A DNA stretch of 64,000 nt from Acidiferrimicrobium sp. IK (GTDB lineage Bacteria > Actinomycetota > Acidimicrobiia > Acidimicrobiales > Palsa-688). The DNA lies in contig NZ_JAIMCB010000013.1 in the NCBI RefSeq assembly GCF_025499425.1, positions 62,001 to 126,000 on the forward strand. The letters run 5' to 3'. The position numbers and the translations under genes are program-made. The notes under the pieces are model-generated. The model saw only the letters and a list, made by a program, of their open reading frames with translations. It did not search any database and was not told the origin of the DNA. Every line of letters begins with the position of its first letter. Position 1 is the first letter of the stretch. Shown here one piece after another: positions 9,064 through 16,317 of this stretch.

Positions 9064-10641
9064 TCACAGCACCTCCGCGGCGGGCGCGTCGGTCGGGTTG
9101 AGCTCCTCGAGGGAGCGAGCCGCGGTCTCCGGGTAGGCGACCACGACCAGCACCGCGAGGACCGCGGGGCCGACAGAAAGCACCGCCAGGGCCGGCCCGA
9201 TCGTGCCGATCAGGCTGGTCAGGCCGCCGGCGGCGGCCAGCCCGACCAGCCCGCCAGCCGCGCCGAGGACGGTGATGACCCCGCCGGCCCGGCCCCGCAA
9301 CCCGGTCGGGAACAGCTCCGCGCCGTAGACGCCGAGCGCCGGCCCGATGCCGTAGGAGACCACGCTCGAGGCCGCCTCCCACCACCAAAGGGCCACGCCG
9401 CCGGTGAGGTACACGCCGAGCGTCGAGCCGGCCAGGGCTGCGACCCCGACCGCGGCGACGGGACGCCGCCCGCGGGTGTCCGCCAGGCGGCCGCCGACGA
9501 GGGTGCCGAGGCCGCCGACGGTGCCGGTCACCTGCAGCAGGATCGAGATGTGGAGCGGTGAAAGGTGGCGCTGATGGCGCAGGTACTGGTTTTGGAGCGC
9601 GCCGCCGGGGTCGGCGAAGAGGGCCAGCAGGAACGCCCCGGCCCCGAGCAGCACCAGCACCCTCCGGTCGTGGGGCGCCCATCGATGCCGGCGCCGGCCC
9701 GGCGCGGCGCCGCCCGGGTCGGCGTGCCCCGCTCTGCCCTCAGCGGCTTGCGCCAAGACGAACCGGGAGCTCTCCGGCAACCAGCGGGCGGCGGCCGCGG
9801 CGGCGGGCACGACGAGCAGGCCGAGGGCGAACAGCCAACGCCATCCGCCCGCTCCGGTGCCCGCCAGCGGGAGCGCGGCCAGGGCCAGACCGGAGCCGAG
9901 CCCGAAACACATGCCGCTGACCCCGAGCGCCCACGCCCTGGTCCCCGACGGCATCTCCTCCACGACCAGCACCCCGACGAGGACCCCGGCCGCGGCGGCC
10001 ATCGCCCCGGCCACCACCTGCATGGCGGTCAGCGACGACAGGGACGGGGCCAGGCTGCTCGCCCCGGTGACCGCCGCGCCGGCGAATAGCGCCGCCAGCA
10101 GCACCGGCCGCCGCCCTCGGCGGTCGGCGGCGACGAGGACCACGACCGCTCCCAGCGCGGCGATCCGGCTGACGCCGAGCGCCACCCCCTGACCGGTCGA
10201 CCCGACCCGGAACTCGCTGGCCGCGTACGTCATGGTGTAGGCGAGCAGGTCGCTCAGATAGCCGACCAGGACCGACACCGCGCAGAGGGTGACGAGGACC
10301 ACCGCGGCCCGCCGGGACAGGCGGGCGGGGGGCAGCCACCACGGCAGCGGCCCCTCCGGCCCGACCCGGCCCAGGCGGCGGCGGAGGGGGAGCGCGAACA
10401 GCCACGCCACCAGCGGCAACCCGACGGTGAGCCCGACGCGCTGCTCCACCGTGTACCCGCCGCCGGGTAACGCGGTGACGACGACCTCCCGCCGGTAGCC
10501 GGCGAGGGGACCCTCTCCCTGCCCGAAGCGGTACTCGCCGGGAGGGGCCGCCAGGGGCTGCTCCTCCACCACCCCGGTGCGGGGCGCGACGATCGCGGCG
10601 ACCGCGTCAGGGTCGCAGCGGCAGCGCGTCTGGACCTGCAC
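9064..10641 (-). CDS. MFS transporter with extra N-terminal domain
   Basis: A 525-residue major facilitator superfamily permease of the sugar/metabolite type. The two repeat halves each carry the cytoplasmic loop motif A variant, ADRRGRRPVLL and ADTRGRRPVAAV, and about twelve hydrophobic segments are seen from residue 107 on. Before them are some 65 soluble residues and one additional hydrophobic stretch (about 70-88), which is unusual for the family. It sits 13 nt downstream of an M20 deacylase gene in the same direction, so the permease may move the substrate or product of that enzyme. Start GTG 10641 is the only one that keeps the N-terminal region. Transported compound unknown. Confidence 0.8.
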   Translation of the reverse strand: MQVQTRCRCDPDAVAAIVAPRTGVVEEQPLAAPPGEYRFGQGEGPLAGYRREVVVTALPGGGYTVEQRVGLTVGLPLVAWLFALPLRRRLGRVGPEGPLPWWLPPARLSRRAAVVLVTLCAVSVLVGYLSDLLAYTMTYAASEFRVGSTGQGVALGVSRIAALGAVVVLVAADRRGRRPVLLAALFAGAAVTGASSLAPSLSSLTAMQVVAGAMAAAAGVLVGVLVVEEMPSGTRAWALGVSGMCFGLGSGLALAALPLAGTGAGGWRWLFALGLLVVPAAAAAARWLPESSRFVLAQAAEGRAGHADPGGAAPGRRRHRWAPHDRRVLVLLGAGAFLLALFADPGGALQNQYLRHQRHLSPLHISILLQVTGTVGGLGTLVGGRLADTRGRRPVAAVGVAALAGSTLGVYLTGGVALWWWEAASSVVSYGIGPALGVYGAELFPTGLRGRAGGVITVLGAAGGLVGLAAAGGLTSLIGTIGPALAVLSVGPAVLAVLVVVAYPETAARSLEELNPTDAPAAEVL

Positions 10642-10654
10642 CGGCGCCGCTGCC

Positions 10655-11812
10655 TCAGGAGAAGGCGGCGTAGAGCTCCGCGTAGGCGGCGGTCGCGTCG
10701 GCCAGGCGGTCCACCCCGACCCACTCGTCCACGGCGTGGGTTTGCTCGACGTTGCCCGGCCCGCAGACCACCGCCGGGATCCCGGCGCCGTTGCGCACGA
10801 AACGGGCGTCGGTCGTGAAGCTCATCCCTATCACCTCGGGCTGCTCCCCGGTGGCCTTCACCAAAGCGGAGCGCACCTGCTCGAGGAAAGCGTCGTCGGG
10901 CGGCAGCTCGCTGGCTTCGCCGAACACCTTCAAGTCGAAGTCGTAACTCAACCCCTCGACGCCGAGAGACGCGATCCGCTCCCGCAGCTCGGCCTCGCTG
11001 CCCTCCGCCGTGGCGCCGGGAAGGACCCGACGGTCGACGCCGAAGCGGCATCGCTCGGCGATCACGTTGAGGCCGTTGCCGCCCTCGATGGTCCCGATGT
11101 TGCAGGTCGGCCGGCCGAGGAGCGGGTGGCGCCCCTCGCCGAACTCGGCGCCGTGCAACCCGACGACGAGGCGGGCGGCGTGCTCGATGGCCGACACCGC
11201 CTCGCTGGGCCGGCTGCCGTGACCGGGCCGGCCGTGCACCGTGACGTGACCCTGCAGCAAGCCGCGCTCCGCGATGCACAACTGCATGCTGGTCGGCTCC
11301 GGGACGAGGCACGCGTCGCCCTTGATCAGGCCCATCTCGAGCAGGGCCTGGGTGCCGAGCCGGCCGCCGACCTCCTCGTCGGCGACGAAGTGGAACACCA
11401 AGTTGCAGCCCGGCGCCCGACCGGCCCGCTCCAGCAGGTCCAGGGCGCAAACCGCGGCCGCGATGCCGCCTTTCATGTCGGCGCTGCCCCGTCCGTAAAG
11501 CCGGCCGTCCTCGACGGTCGGCTCGAACGGTTCGTGGGTCCACGCGTCCCGGATGGCCGGCACCACGTCCAGGTGGCCGTTGACGATGAGGGTCGGTCGA
11601 TCCCCGGGGCCGTCGGGGTGGGGGACCTCCGCGATCAGCGACAGGCGCCCCGGTTCCGGCTCGACCTCCCGCCACAGGGGACGCCACCCGGCCAGCGCGT
11701 CGTGGACCGCGTCGGAGATCGGCCGCTCGTTGCCCGGCGGGTTCTGGGTGTCGACCGCGACGAGAGCCGAGGTCAGTGCCACTACCGCGTCGATGTCTAC
11801 CTGGTCTCGCAC
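10655..11812 (-). CDS. M20 family metallopeptidase, ArgE/DapE-type deacylase
   Basis: A 385-residue dinuclear zinc amidohydrolase of the M20 family. Zinc ligands and catalytic residues are visible in order: NGHLDVVP (His and catalytic Asp), GRGSADMKGG (bridging Asp), and the VADEEVGG pair with the general-base Glu. A dimerisation-domain histidine lies in GRPGHGSRP. The family hydrolyses N-acylated amino acids or N-succinyl-diaminopimelate; ArgE, DapE and carboxypeptidase roles cannot be separated by eye. GTG 11812 is preferred because TAGGCT lies exactly 7 nt upstream, whereas the open frame continues for hundreds of codons without any conserved sequence. It is followed by the MFS gene and is divergent from meaB. 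Confidence 0.85.
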   Translation of the reverse strand: MRDQVDIDAVVALTSALVAVDTQNPPGNERPISDAVHDALAGWRPLWREVEPEPGRLSLIAEVPHPDGPGDRPTLIVNGHLDVVPAIRDAWTHEPFEPTVEDGRLYGRGSADMKGGIAAAVCALDLLERAGRAPGCNLVFHFVADEEVGGRLGTQALLEMGLIKGDACLVPEPTSMQLCIAERGLLQGHVTVHGRPGHGSRPSEAVSAIEHAARLVVGLHGAEFGEGRHPLLGRPTCNIGTIEGGNGLNVIAERCRFGVDRRVLPGATAEGSEAELRERIASLGVEGLSYDFDLKVFGEASELPPDDAFLEQVRSALVKATGEQPEVIGMSFTTDARFVRNGAGIPAVVCGPGNVEQTHAVDEWVGVDRLADATAAYAELYAAFS

Positions 11813-11819
11813 CGGTGCG

Positions 11820-11825
11820 AGCCTA
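11820..11825 (-). promoter_or_regulatory. -10 element TAGGCT for the M20/MFS operon
   Basis: TAGGCT on the minus strand ends 7 nt before GTG 11812, matching the leaderless pattern in this window. Confidence 0.55.
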
Positions 11826-11866
11826 CGCCTCCGCCCTGGGCTGGACTGCCGCCCCAGGCCCGTTGG

Positions 11867-11872
11867 CATACT
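11867..11872 (+). promoter_or_regulatory. -10 element CATACT for meaB
   Basis: CATACT, preceded by TGG, ends 9 nt before ATG 11882. It is a weaker match than the others but sits at the expected place in a 69-bp divergent region. Confidence 0.4.
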
Positions 11873-11881
11873 GGCCCGTCT

Positions 11882-12880
11882 ATGGCCGAACCGACACCAC
11901 CGTCCCGCCGGAGCCGGCGCGATCCCGAGGAGCTGCTCCGGGCGGCTCAGGCCGGCGACCGGGCGGCGACGGGTCGCCTGCTGTCGCTGGTTGAGCGGGG
12001 CGGTGCGCCGGCCCGGGCGGTGGGACGCTTGACCTTCGCCCCGTCGGCCGCCATCGAGCGGGTGGTCGGCGTGACCGGCGCCCCGGGGGCGGGCAAGTCG
12101 ACGCTCACCGACCGGCTCATCGCAGAGGTGCGGGCGACCGGCCGTCAGGTGGGGGTGCTGGCCATCGACCCCTCCTCCCCGTTCTCGGGCGGGGCGATAC
12201 TCGGCGACCGGGTCCGGATGCAGGGCCACGCCACCGACGACGGGGTGTTCATCCGCTCCATGGCCACCCGAGGCCACCTCGGCGGTCTGGCCCTCGCTGC
12301 GCCAGAGGCGGTCCGGGTCCTCGGCGCGGTGGGCCTCCCCGTCGTGCTGATCGAAACGGTCGGTGTCGGCCAGGTCGAGGTGGAGATCGCCGGTAAAGCA
12401 GACACCACGATCGTGGTGGTCAACCCCGGGTGGGGCGACTCGGTGCAGGCCAACAAGGCCGGGCTGCTCGAGATCGCCGACATCTTCGTCATCAACAAAG
12501 CCGACCGGCCCGGCGCCGCCGAGACCCGCCGGGATCTCGACAACATGCTCGACCTCGACACCCACATGGGGGCGTGGCGGCCGCCGATCCTCTCCACGGT
12601 GGCCCACACCGGCGAAGGTGTCGACGAGCTGTGGGCCACCGTCGACGCCCACGTCGCCCACTTGGAGGCCACCGGCGAGCTGGCCGCCCGGCGCCGGCGG
12701 CGTCTCGAAGACGAGATGGGCGCGGTGGTGCTGCGCCTGCTCGAACGCGACGTGCGGGAGCTGGAGGGCGGCGCCCGCTGGGCCGGCGCCCTAGACGATG
12801 TGGTGGGCCGCCGGGTCGACCCCTACCAGGCCGCGATCAACCTGATCGGCAGCGTCGAGGGCACGCCACCGGCTCGTTGA
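11882..12880 (+). CDS. meaB: MeaB/ArgK-family G-protein chaperone of methylmalonyl-CoA mutase
   Basis: A 332-residue SIMIBI-class GTPase that protects and reloads B12-dependent acyl-CoA mutases such as methylmalonyl-CoA mutase. The P-loop GAPGAGKST is at residues 66-74. Switch motifs appear as DPSSPFSGGAILGDRVRM and IETVGVGQ, and the guanine-specificity motif is INKAD. The length and the C-terminal dimerisation arm are normal. ATG 11882 begins a protein that matches the family from its first helix; the much longer open frame upstream carries no conserved sequence. No mutase gene is present in the window. A crotonase follows after 14 nt and may belong to the same acyl-CoA pathway. Confidence 0.92.
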   Translation: MAEPTPPSRRSRRDPEELLRAAQAGDRAATGRLLSLVERGGAPARAVGRLTFAPSAAIERVVGVTGAPGAGKSTLTDRLIAEVRATGRQVGVLAIDPSSPFSGGAILGDRVRMQGHATDDGVFIRSMATRGHLGGLALAAPEAVRVLGAVGLPVVLIETVGVGQVEVEIAGKADTTIVVVNPGWGDSVQANKAGLLEIADIFVINKADRPGAAETRRDLDNMLDLDTHMGAWRPPILSTVAHTGEGVDELWATVDAHVAHLEATGELAARRRRRLEDEMGAVVLRLLERDVRELEGGARWAGALDDVVGRRVDPYQAAINLIGSVEGTPPAR

Positions 12881-12882
12881 CC

Positions 12883-12888
12883 TAGCGT
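12883..12888 (+). promoter_or_regulatory. -10 element TAGCGT for the crotonase gene
   Basis: TAGCGT overlaps the end of meaB and its stop region and lies 6 nt before GTG 12895, so the crotonase may have its own leaderless promoter. Confidence 0.45.
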
Positions 12889-12894
12889 CGGGGC

Positions 12895-13671
12895 GTGGCT
12901 GACACCTTCGTCCATGTCGACCGGCGCCCCGACGGGGTGGCGGTGATCACCCTCGACCGCCCGAAGGCCAACGCGCTCTCGGTGGAGCTCTTGGCGCAGC
13001 TCGAGGCGGCCGCAGACGGCCTGGCCGCGGACCTGCCCGGAGCGGTCGTCGTGACCGGCGGTCCGAAGATCTTCGCCGCCGGCGCCGACATCGCCGGTTT
13101 CGGCGGCCCCGACGAGGCGGCGGTGTACGCCCGACAGTTCCGGGCTGCGTTCGACAAGCTGGCCGCCCTTCCCCGCGCCGTGATCGCCGCGGTCGCCGGC
13201 TACGCCCTCGGCGGCGGGTGCGAGCTGGCGCTGGCCTGCGACCTGCGGATCGCGTCGGAGAAGGCCCGCTTCGGCCAGCCGGAGATCCAGCTGGGCCTGA
13301 TCCCCGGCGCCGGAGGAACCCAACGGCTGAGTCGGCTGGTCGGGGCTGGGAGGGCCAAGGAGCTGATCCTGACCGGGCGTCACGTCGACGCGGCCGAGGC
13401 TCACGCCATCGGGCTGGTGGAGCGGGTCGTCCCCGCCGGCGAGGAGCTCGACGCCGCTGTGGCCCTCGCCGCGGAGCTGGCGGCCGGCCCGCTGGTGGCC
13501 GCCGGGTACGCCAAGCGGGCGGTCGACGCCGGCCTCGACGGTCCCCTCGCCGCCGGCCTGGACCTCGAGCAGGAGCTGTTCGTAGAGGTGTTCCGGACCG
13601 AGGACGCCGCCAACGGCGTCCGTTCGTTCCTCGACAACGGTCCGGGCAAGGCCGCCTTCAAGGGCCGCTGA
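12895..13671 (+). CDS. Enoyl-CoA hydratase/isomerase (crotonase family)
   Basis: A 258-residue crotonase-fold enzyme that adds water to, or isomerises, an enoyl-CoA. The oxyanion-hole region KIFAAGADIAGF and the two catalytic glutamates Glu110 (GGGCELALACD) and Glu130 (GQPEIQLGLIPGAGGTQRL) are present at the spacing of true enoyl-CoA hydratases. The C-terminus is of normal length. Start is GTG 12895, with TAGCGT 6 nt before it. It follows meaB closely, which is consistent with fatty-acid or branched-chain acyl-CoA breakdown. Chain-length preference cannot be judged. Confidence 0.92.
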   Translation: MADTFVHVDRRPDGVAVITLDRPKANALSVELLAQLEAAADGLAADLPGAVVVTGGPKIFAAGADIAGFGGPDEAAVYARQFRAAFDKLAALPRAVIAAVAGYALGGGCELALACDLRIASEKARFGQPEIQLGLIPGAGGTQRLSRLVGAGRAKELILTGRHVDAAEAHAIGLVERVVPAGEELDAAVALAAELAAGPLVAAGYAKRAVDAGLDGPLAAGLDLEQELFVEVFRTEDAANGVRSFLDNGPGKAAFKGR

Positions 13672-13735
13672 CACCGCCGATGCTCGGCCCCGACCGGGCC
13701 GCGGGTGCCATCTCCAGGAAGGGACAGTTCAGCCG

Positions 13736-15280
13736 ATGACCCACTTCGCTGCCGCCGTGCCCGTGGACGCCGCGCCGCGCCAGCCCGAGCGGCCGGCCCC
13801 GGGCGCCCGAGCGGCGCGCCTATCCCGGACGCTGGTGGTTTTCGCGGCGGCGGTGGTCGTCGACTTGTTCCGCCCGATCAACGCCAGCCAGCGGTTCTCG
13901 CTCTTCGGCGAGGACAGCAGCATCTTCATCCAGCAGTCCCGGGCCAACGGGATCCTCCACTCGTTCACGACGATCTACGCCGGCTACTACCACGCCGTGC
14001 CCAGGATCGCGTCGGCGATCGCGTCGGCGTTGCCTCTCAGCTGGACACCCCCGATCTTCGCGATGACCTCGGTGCTCGTCGCCGCGTTCGTCGCCGCCGT
14101 CGCCTACGAGTGCGGTCTGGGGGTGGGGCTGTCGACCCCGTCGGCCGCGGTCCTCGCCGGGACGGTGCTCCTGCTGCCCGCGTCGGGGTTCGAGATCTCC
14201 GAGTCGCTGACCTACGTCCAGTGGTACTGCGAGGCGGGCGCGGTCGTCTTCATCGTCGCCTGGGCAGCCGGGCACACGGCCCGCCCGCTGCCCGTCGCCG
14301 TCCTCCTGGCCGTCGCCACCCTGACCTCGCCGCTGATCCCGCTCACGGCGCCGGTCATCGCGGTAGTCACCTACCGGCGGCGCCGGCCGCTCGACGTGGC
14401 GGTCGTCGCAGGGGTGGGGATCGGCACCGTGCTCCAAGCCTACGGGCACTTCAAGGCTCACGACCCGACGCCGCTGCACCTCAGCCCGCGGGCCATCTTC
14501 AACCTGTTCACCGTGCGGACCGTCGACGCCTCGGCGGTCGGGCTGCGCTTCGACTACACGGTGTACCACTGGCTGGCGCTGCCGGGTGCGGCCGCGCTCG
14601 GGGCGGTCATCTTCGTCGGGTTGGCGCTGCTCGCGCTCCGGGCCCGCCCTCCGGGGGTCCGGCCGCTGATGCTGGTGTGCCTCGGGCTGTCGCTTTGGCT
14701 GCTGGCGATCGGGGTGATCCTCCGGGACCTCGGCGCCCTCCCGGACCTGGCGTTCGTCCTGAACGGCCCCGACCGGGCGTTCCCCGTCGCCAGCCGGTAC
14801 TTCGGCCCTTCCGGGGTGCTCCTCGTCATGGCTGTGCTGGTCTACCTGGACTCGCCTCGCCGGCGGCCGGCTCCCCCCGACGACGGCCCGGCGCCGGCCG
14901 TCAACGGCGGCCCTGCATCGGGCGTCAACGGCATCGCGGCGACGGCCGTCAACGGCACCGCGACGGCTTCTGTCAACGGCACCGCGACGGCGCCCGTCAA
15001 CGGCGGCCGGGTGGCGGCCGGGTGGCTGCGGGCGCGGCCCGTCGTGCTGGTCTATCTGGCGACCGTGCTGGTCCTCAACGTCCCGCTGTCGCTCAGCCGG
15101 GCGCCGCTCAGCGCGTGGGAGCACGACGTCGCGGCCGCCCGCTCCACCTGCGTACGGACCGGCGGGGCCAGCCGGGTGGTCGTCAGCAACGCCCCTGGAC
15201 CGGTATGGAAGATCGACCTCACCTGCGAGCAGGCGTTCGGGATCCCCGACCGGCACGCTCCCGGGCAACGGGGCGGTTAG
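13736..15280 (+). CDS. Polytopic membrane protein of unknown function with VNG repeat insert
   Basis: A 514-residue integral membrane protein with about ten hydrophobic segments. The first is near residues 32-46, and the loop after it contains SLFGEDSSIFIQQSRANG, with acidic residues placed as in GT-C glycosyltransferases. A membrane-embedded sugar transferase is possible but I do not recognise the family. Residues 381-424 form a low-complexity loop with five VNG tripeptides at 8-residue spacing. One more membrane segment and a short extracytoplasmic tail with two cysteines follow. AGGAAGGGA at 13716-13724 lies upstream of ATG 13736. The last three bases overlap the stop of the convergent methyltransferase gene. 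Confidence 0.6.
   Translation: MTHFAAAVPVDAAPRQPERPAPGARAARLSRTLVVFAAAVVVDLFRPINASQRFSLFGEDSSIFIQQSRANGILHSFTTIYAGYYHAVPRIASAIASALPLSWTPPIFAMTSVLVAAFVAAVAYECGLGVGLSTPSAAVLAGTVLLLPASGFEISESLTYVQWYCEAGAVVFIVAWAAGHTARPLPVAVLLAVATLTSPLIPLTAPVIAVVTYRRRRPLDVAVVAGVGIGTVLQAYGHFKAHDPTPLHLSPRAIFNLFTVRTVDASAVGLRFDYTVYHWLALPGAAALGAVIFVGLALLALRARPPGVRPLMLVCLGLSLWLLAIGVILRDLGALPDLAFVLNGPDRAFPVASRYFGPSGVLLVMAVLVYLDSPRRRPAPPDDGPAPAVNGGPASGVNGIAATAVNGTATASVNGTATAPVNGGRVAAGWLRARPVVLVYLATVLVLNVPLSLSRAPLSAWEHDVAAARSTCVRTGGASRVVVSNAPGPVWKIDLTCEQAFGIPDRHAPGQRGG
14900..15004 (+). repeat. Five in-frame 24-bp repeats (GTCAACGGC core)
   Basis: GTCAACGGC starts at 14900, 14924, 14948, 14972 and 14996, exactly 24 nt apart, encoding VNG every eight residues with Ala/Thr/Gly-rich spacers. 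The array forms a flexible loop between two membrane segments of the host protein. Confidence 0.9.
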
Positions 15281-16296
15281 CGCCCCCGGCGAGCAGCGAT
15301 GCGCCGGCGGAAAGGAGCCGCCCGCTCTAGGGCGGCCCGCTTGATCTCTATCAACCGCCGCTCCCGGTCGCTCAGCAGAAGCTGCGCCGCGGGCGCCGGC
15401 TCGGCCTCGGTGGACGCAGCAGCGGCCTCGAACGCCGCGACCTTGGCTCGGGCTCGGGCAATCCGATCGAGCCGGGTGGCGTCGTCGGCCGCCTCATCTT
15501 TCACGACGGTCAGGAAGAACTCGTAGGACCCGCGGTCGGTCGGGAAGATCTCGGCGATCGACAGATCGGTGAGCCCGAGCCGGACGATCTCGGCGAGACG
15601 CTCGAGCAGCGACGTGGGCGTGAACGTGCTGGCGTGGACATCGCGGTACTCTCCGGTCGCCAGCTGGGCCCGGCACACATCGAAGGCGAAGCGCAACGGG
15701 TCATCTGCGTCGGTGCGGGCCTGCGACGCCGGGTCGAAGCCGCCCCACAAGGCATCGGCGGAGATGTCGCCCATGAACTCGGCTTCATGATCGAAGATCT
15801 GCTGAGGCGTTGGTGTATCGATCCCGCGCAGGTACACGTCGATCAGCTGCGCCAGCCCGGTATCCCGGCGGCGGGCGTCGAAGGTGTAACGGCGGTCGGG
15901 TACCACCAGCGACAGGACGCCTCCCGGCATGAGGATGGCGGAGATGTCCTGCAACCACTGGATCGGGTTGGCCACGTGCTCGATGACGTGCGACGCGATA
16001 ACGAACCCGACCGGTGACCAGTCCCCGAGCACTTCGGCCAACGTGCGGCCCGGCTGCCAGATGTAGTCGACGTCGACCAGCCGGTCAGCGAACGGCTCGG
16101 CGTCGCGGTTGCCCCGGTACTTCTCCCGCAGCTCGGCCTTGCTCGCGTGGTCGAGGTAGCGGACGTCGGCTTCGTGCTTGGTGAGGCGCGGGTTGTGGAG
16201 CGGCCCGATCTCCAAGCCTCGGCTGGTCGCCAGGTCTATGCCCCAAAGCAGCCGCTCCCGGATGCCGGGATTGGTCGGGGCGCCGCTCGGGTCCAC
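15277..16296 (-). CDS. Class I SAM-dependent methyltransferase
   Basis: A 339-residue methyltransferase. The SAM-binding motif I appears as GLEIGPLHNP near residues 27-36. The motif-IV/post region reads FVIASHVIEHVANPIQWLQ and is followed by LMPGGVLSLVVPD, the usual order for Rossmann methyltransferases. A variant of this fold that starts with LEIGPLHNP is common in sugar and glycan loci of actinobacteria. The C-terminal 70 residues are basic and helical. GTG 16296 is preceded by TAGCCT with a 7-nt gap, suggesting an independent leaderless promoter even though glgP lies 21 nt upstream. Substrate unknown. It overlaps the convergent membrane protein gene by 4 nt. Confidence 0.82.
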   Translation of the reverse strand: MDPSGAPTNPGIRERLLWGIDLATSRGLEIGPLHNPRLTKHEADVRYLDHASKAELREKYRGNRDAEPFADRLVDVDYIWQPGRTLAEVLGDWSPVGFVIASHVIEHVANPIQWLQDISAILMPGGVLSLVVPDRRYTFDARRRDTGLAQLIDVYLRGIDTPTPQQIFDHEAEFMGDISADALWGGFDPASQARTDADDPLRFAFDVCRAQLATGEYRDVHASTFTPTSLLERLAEIVRLGLTDLSIAEIFPTDRGSYEFFLTVVKDEAADDATRLDRIARARAKVAAFEAAAASTEAEPAPAAQLLLSDRERRLIEIKRAALERAAPFRRRIAARRGR

Positions 16297-16303
16297 AAGC
16301 GTG

Positions 16304-16309
16304 AGGCTA
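16304..16309 (-). promoter_or_regulatory. -10 element TAGCCT for the methyltransferase gene
   Basis: TAGCCT on the minus strand ends 7 nt before GTG 16296, in the short gap after glgP. Confidence 0.5.
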
Positions 16310-16317
16310 GCGGCGGT

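Noticed and set aside
10577-12880. A 767-codon plus-strand frame containing meaB at its end.
   Set aside because: The first 435 codons are antisense to the M20 gene and show no family features; meaB starts at 11882.
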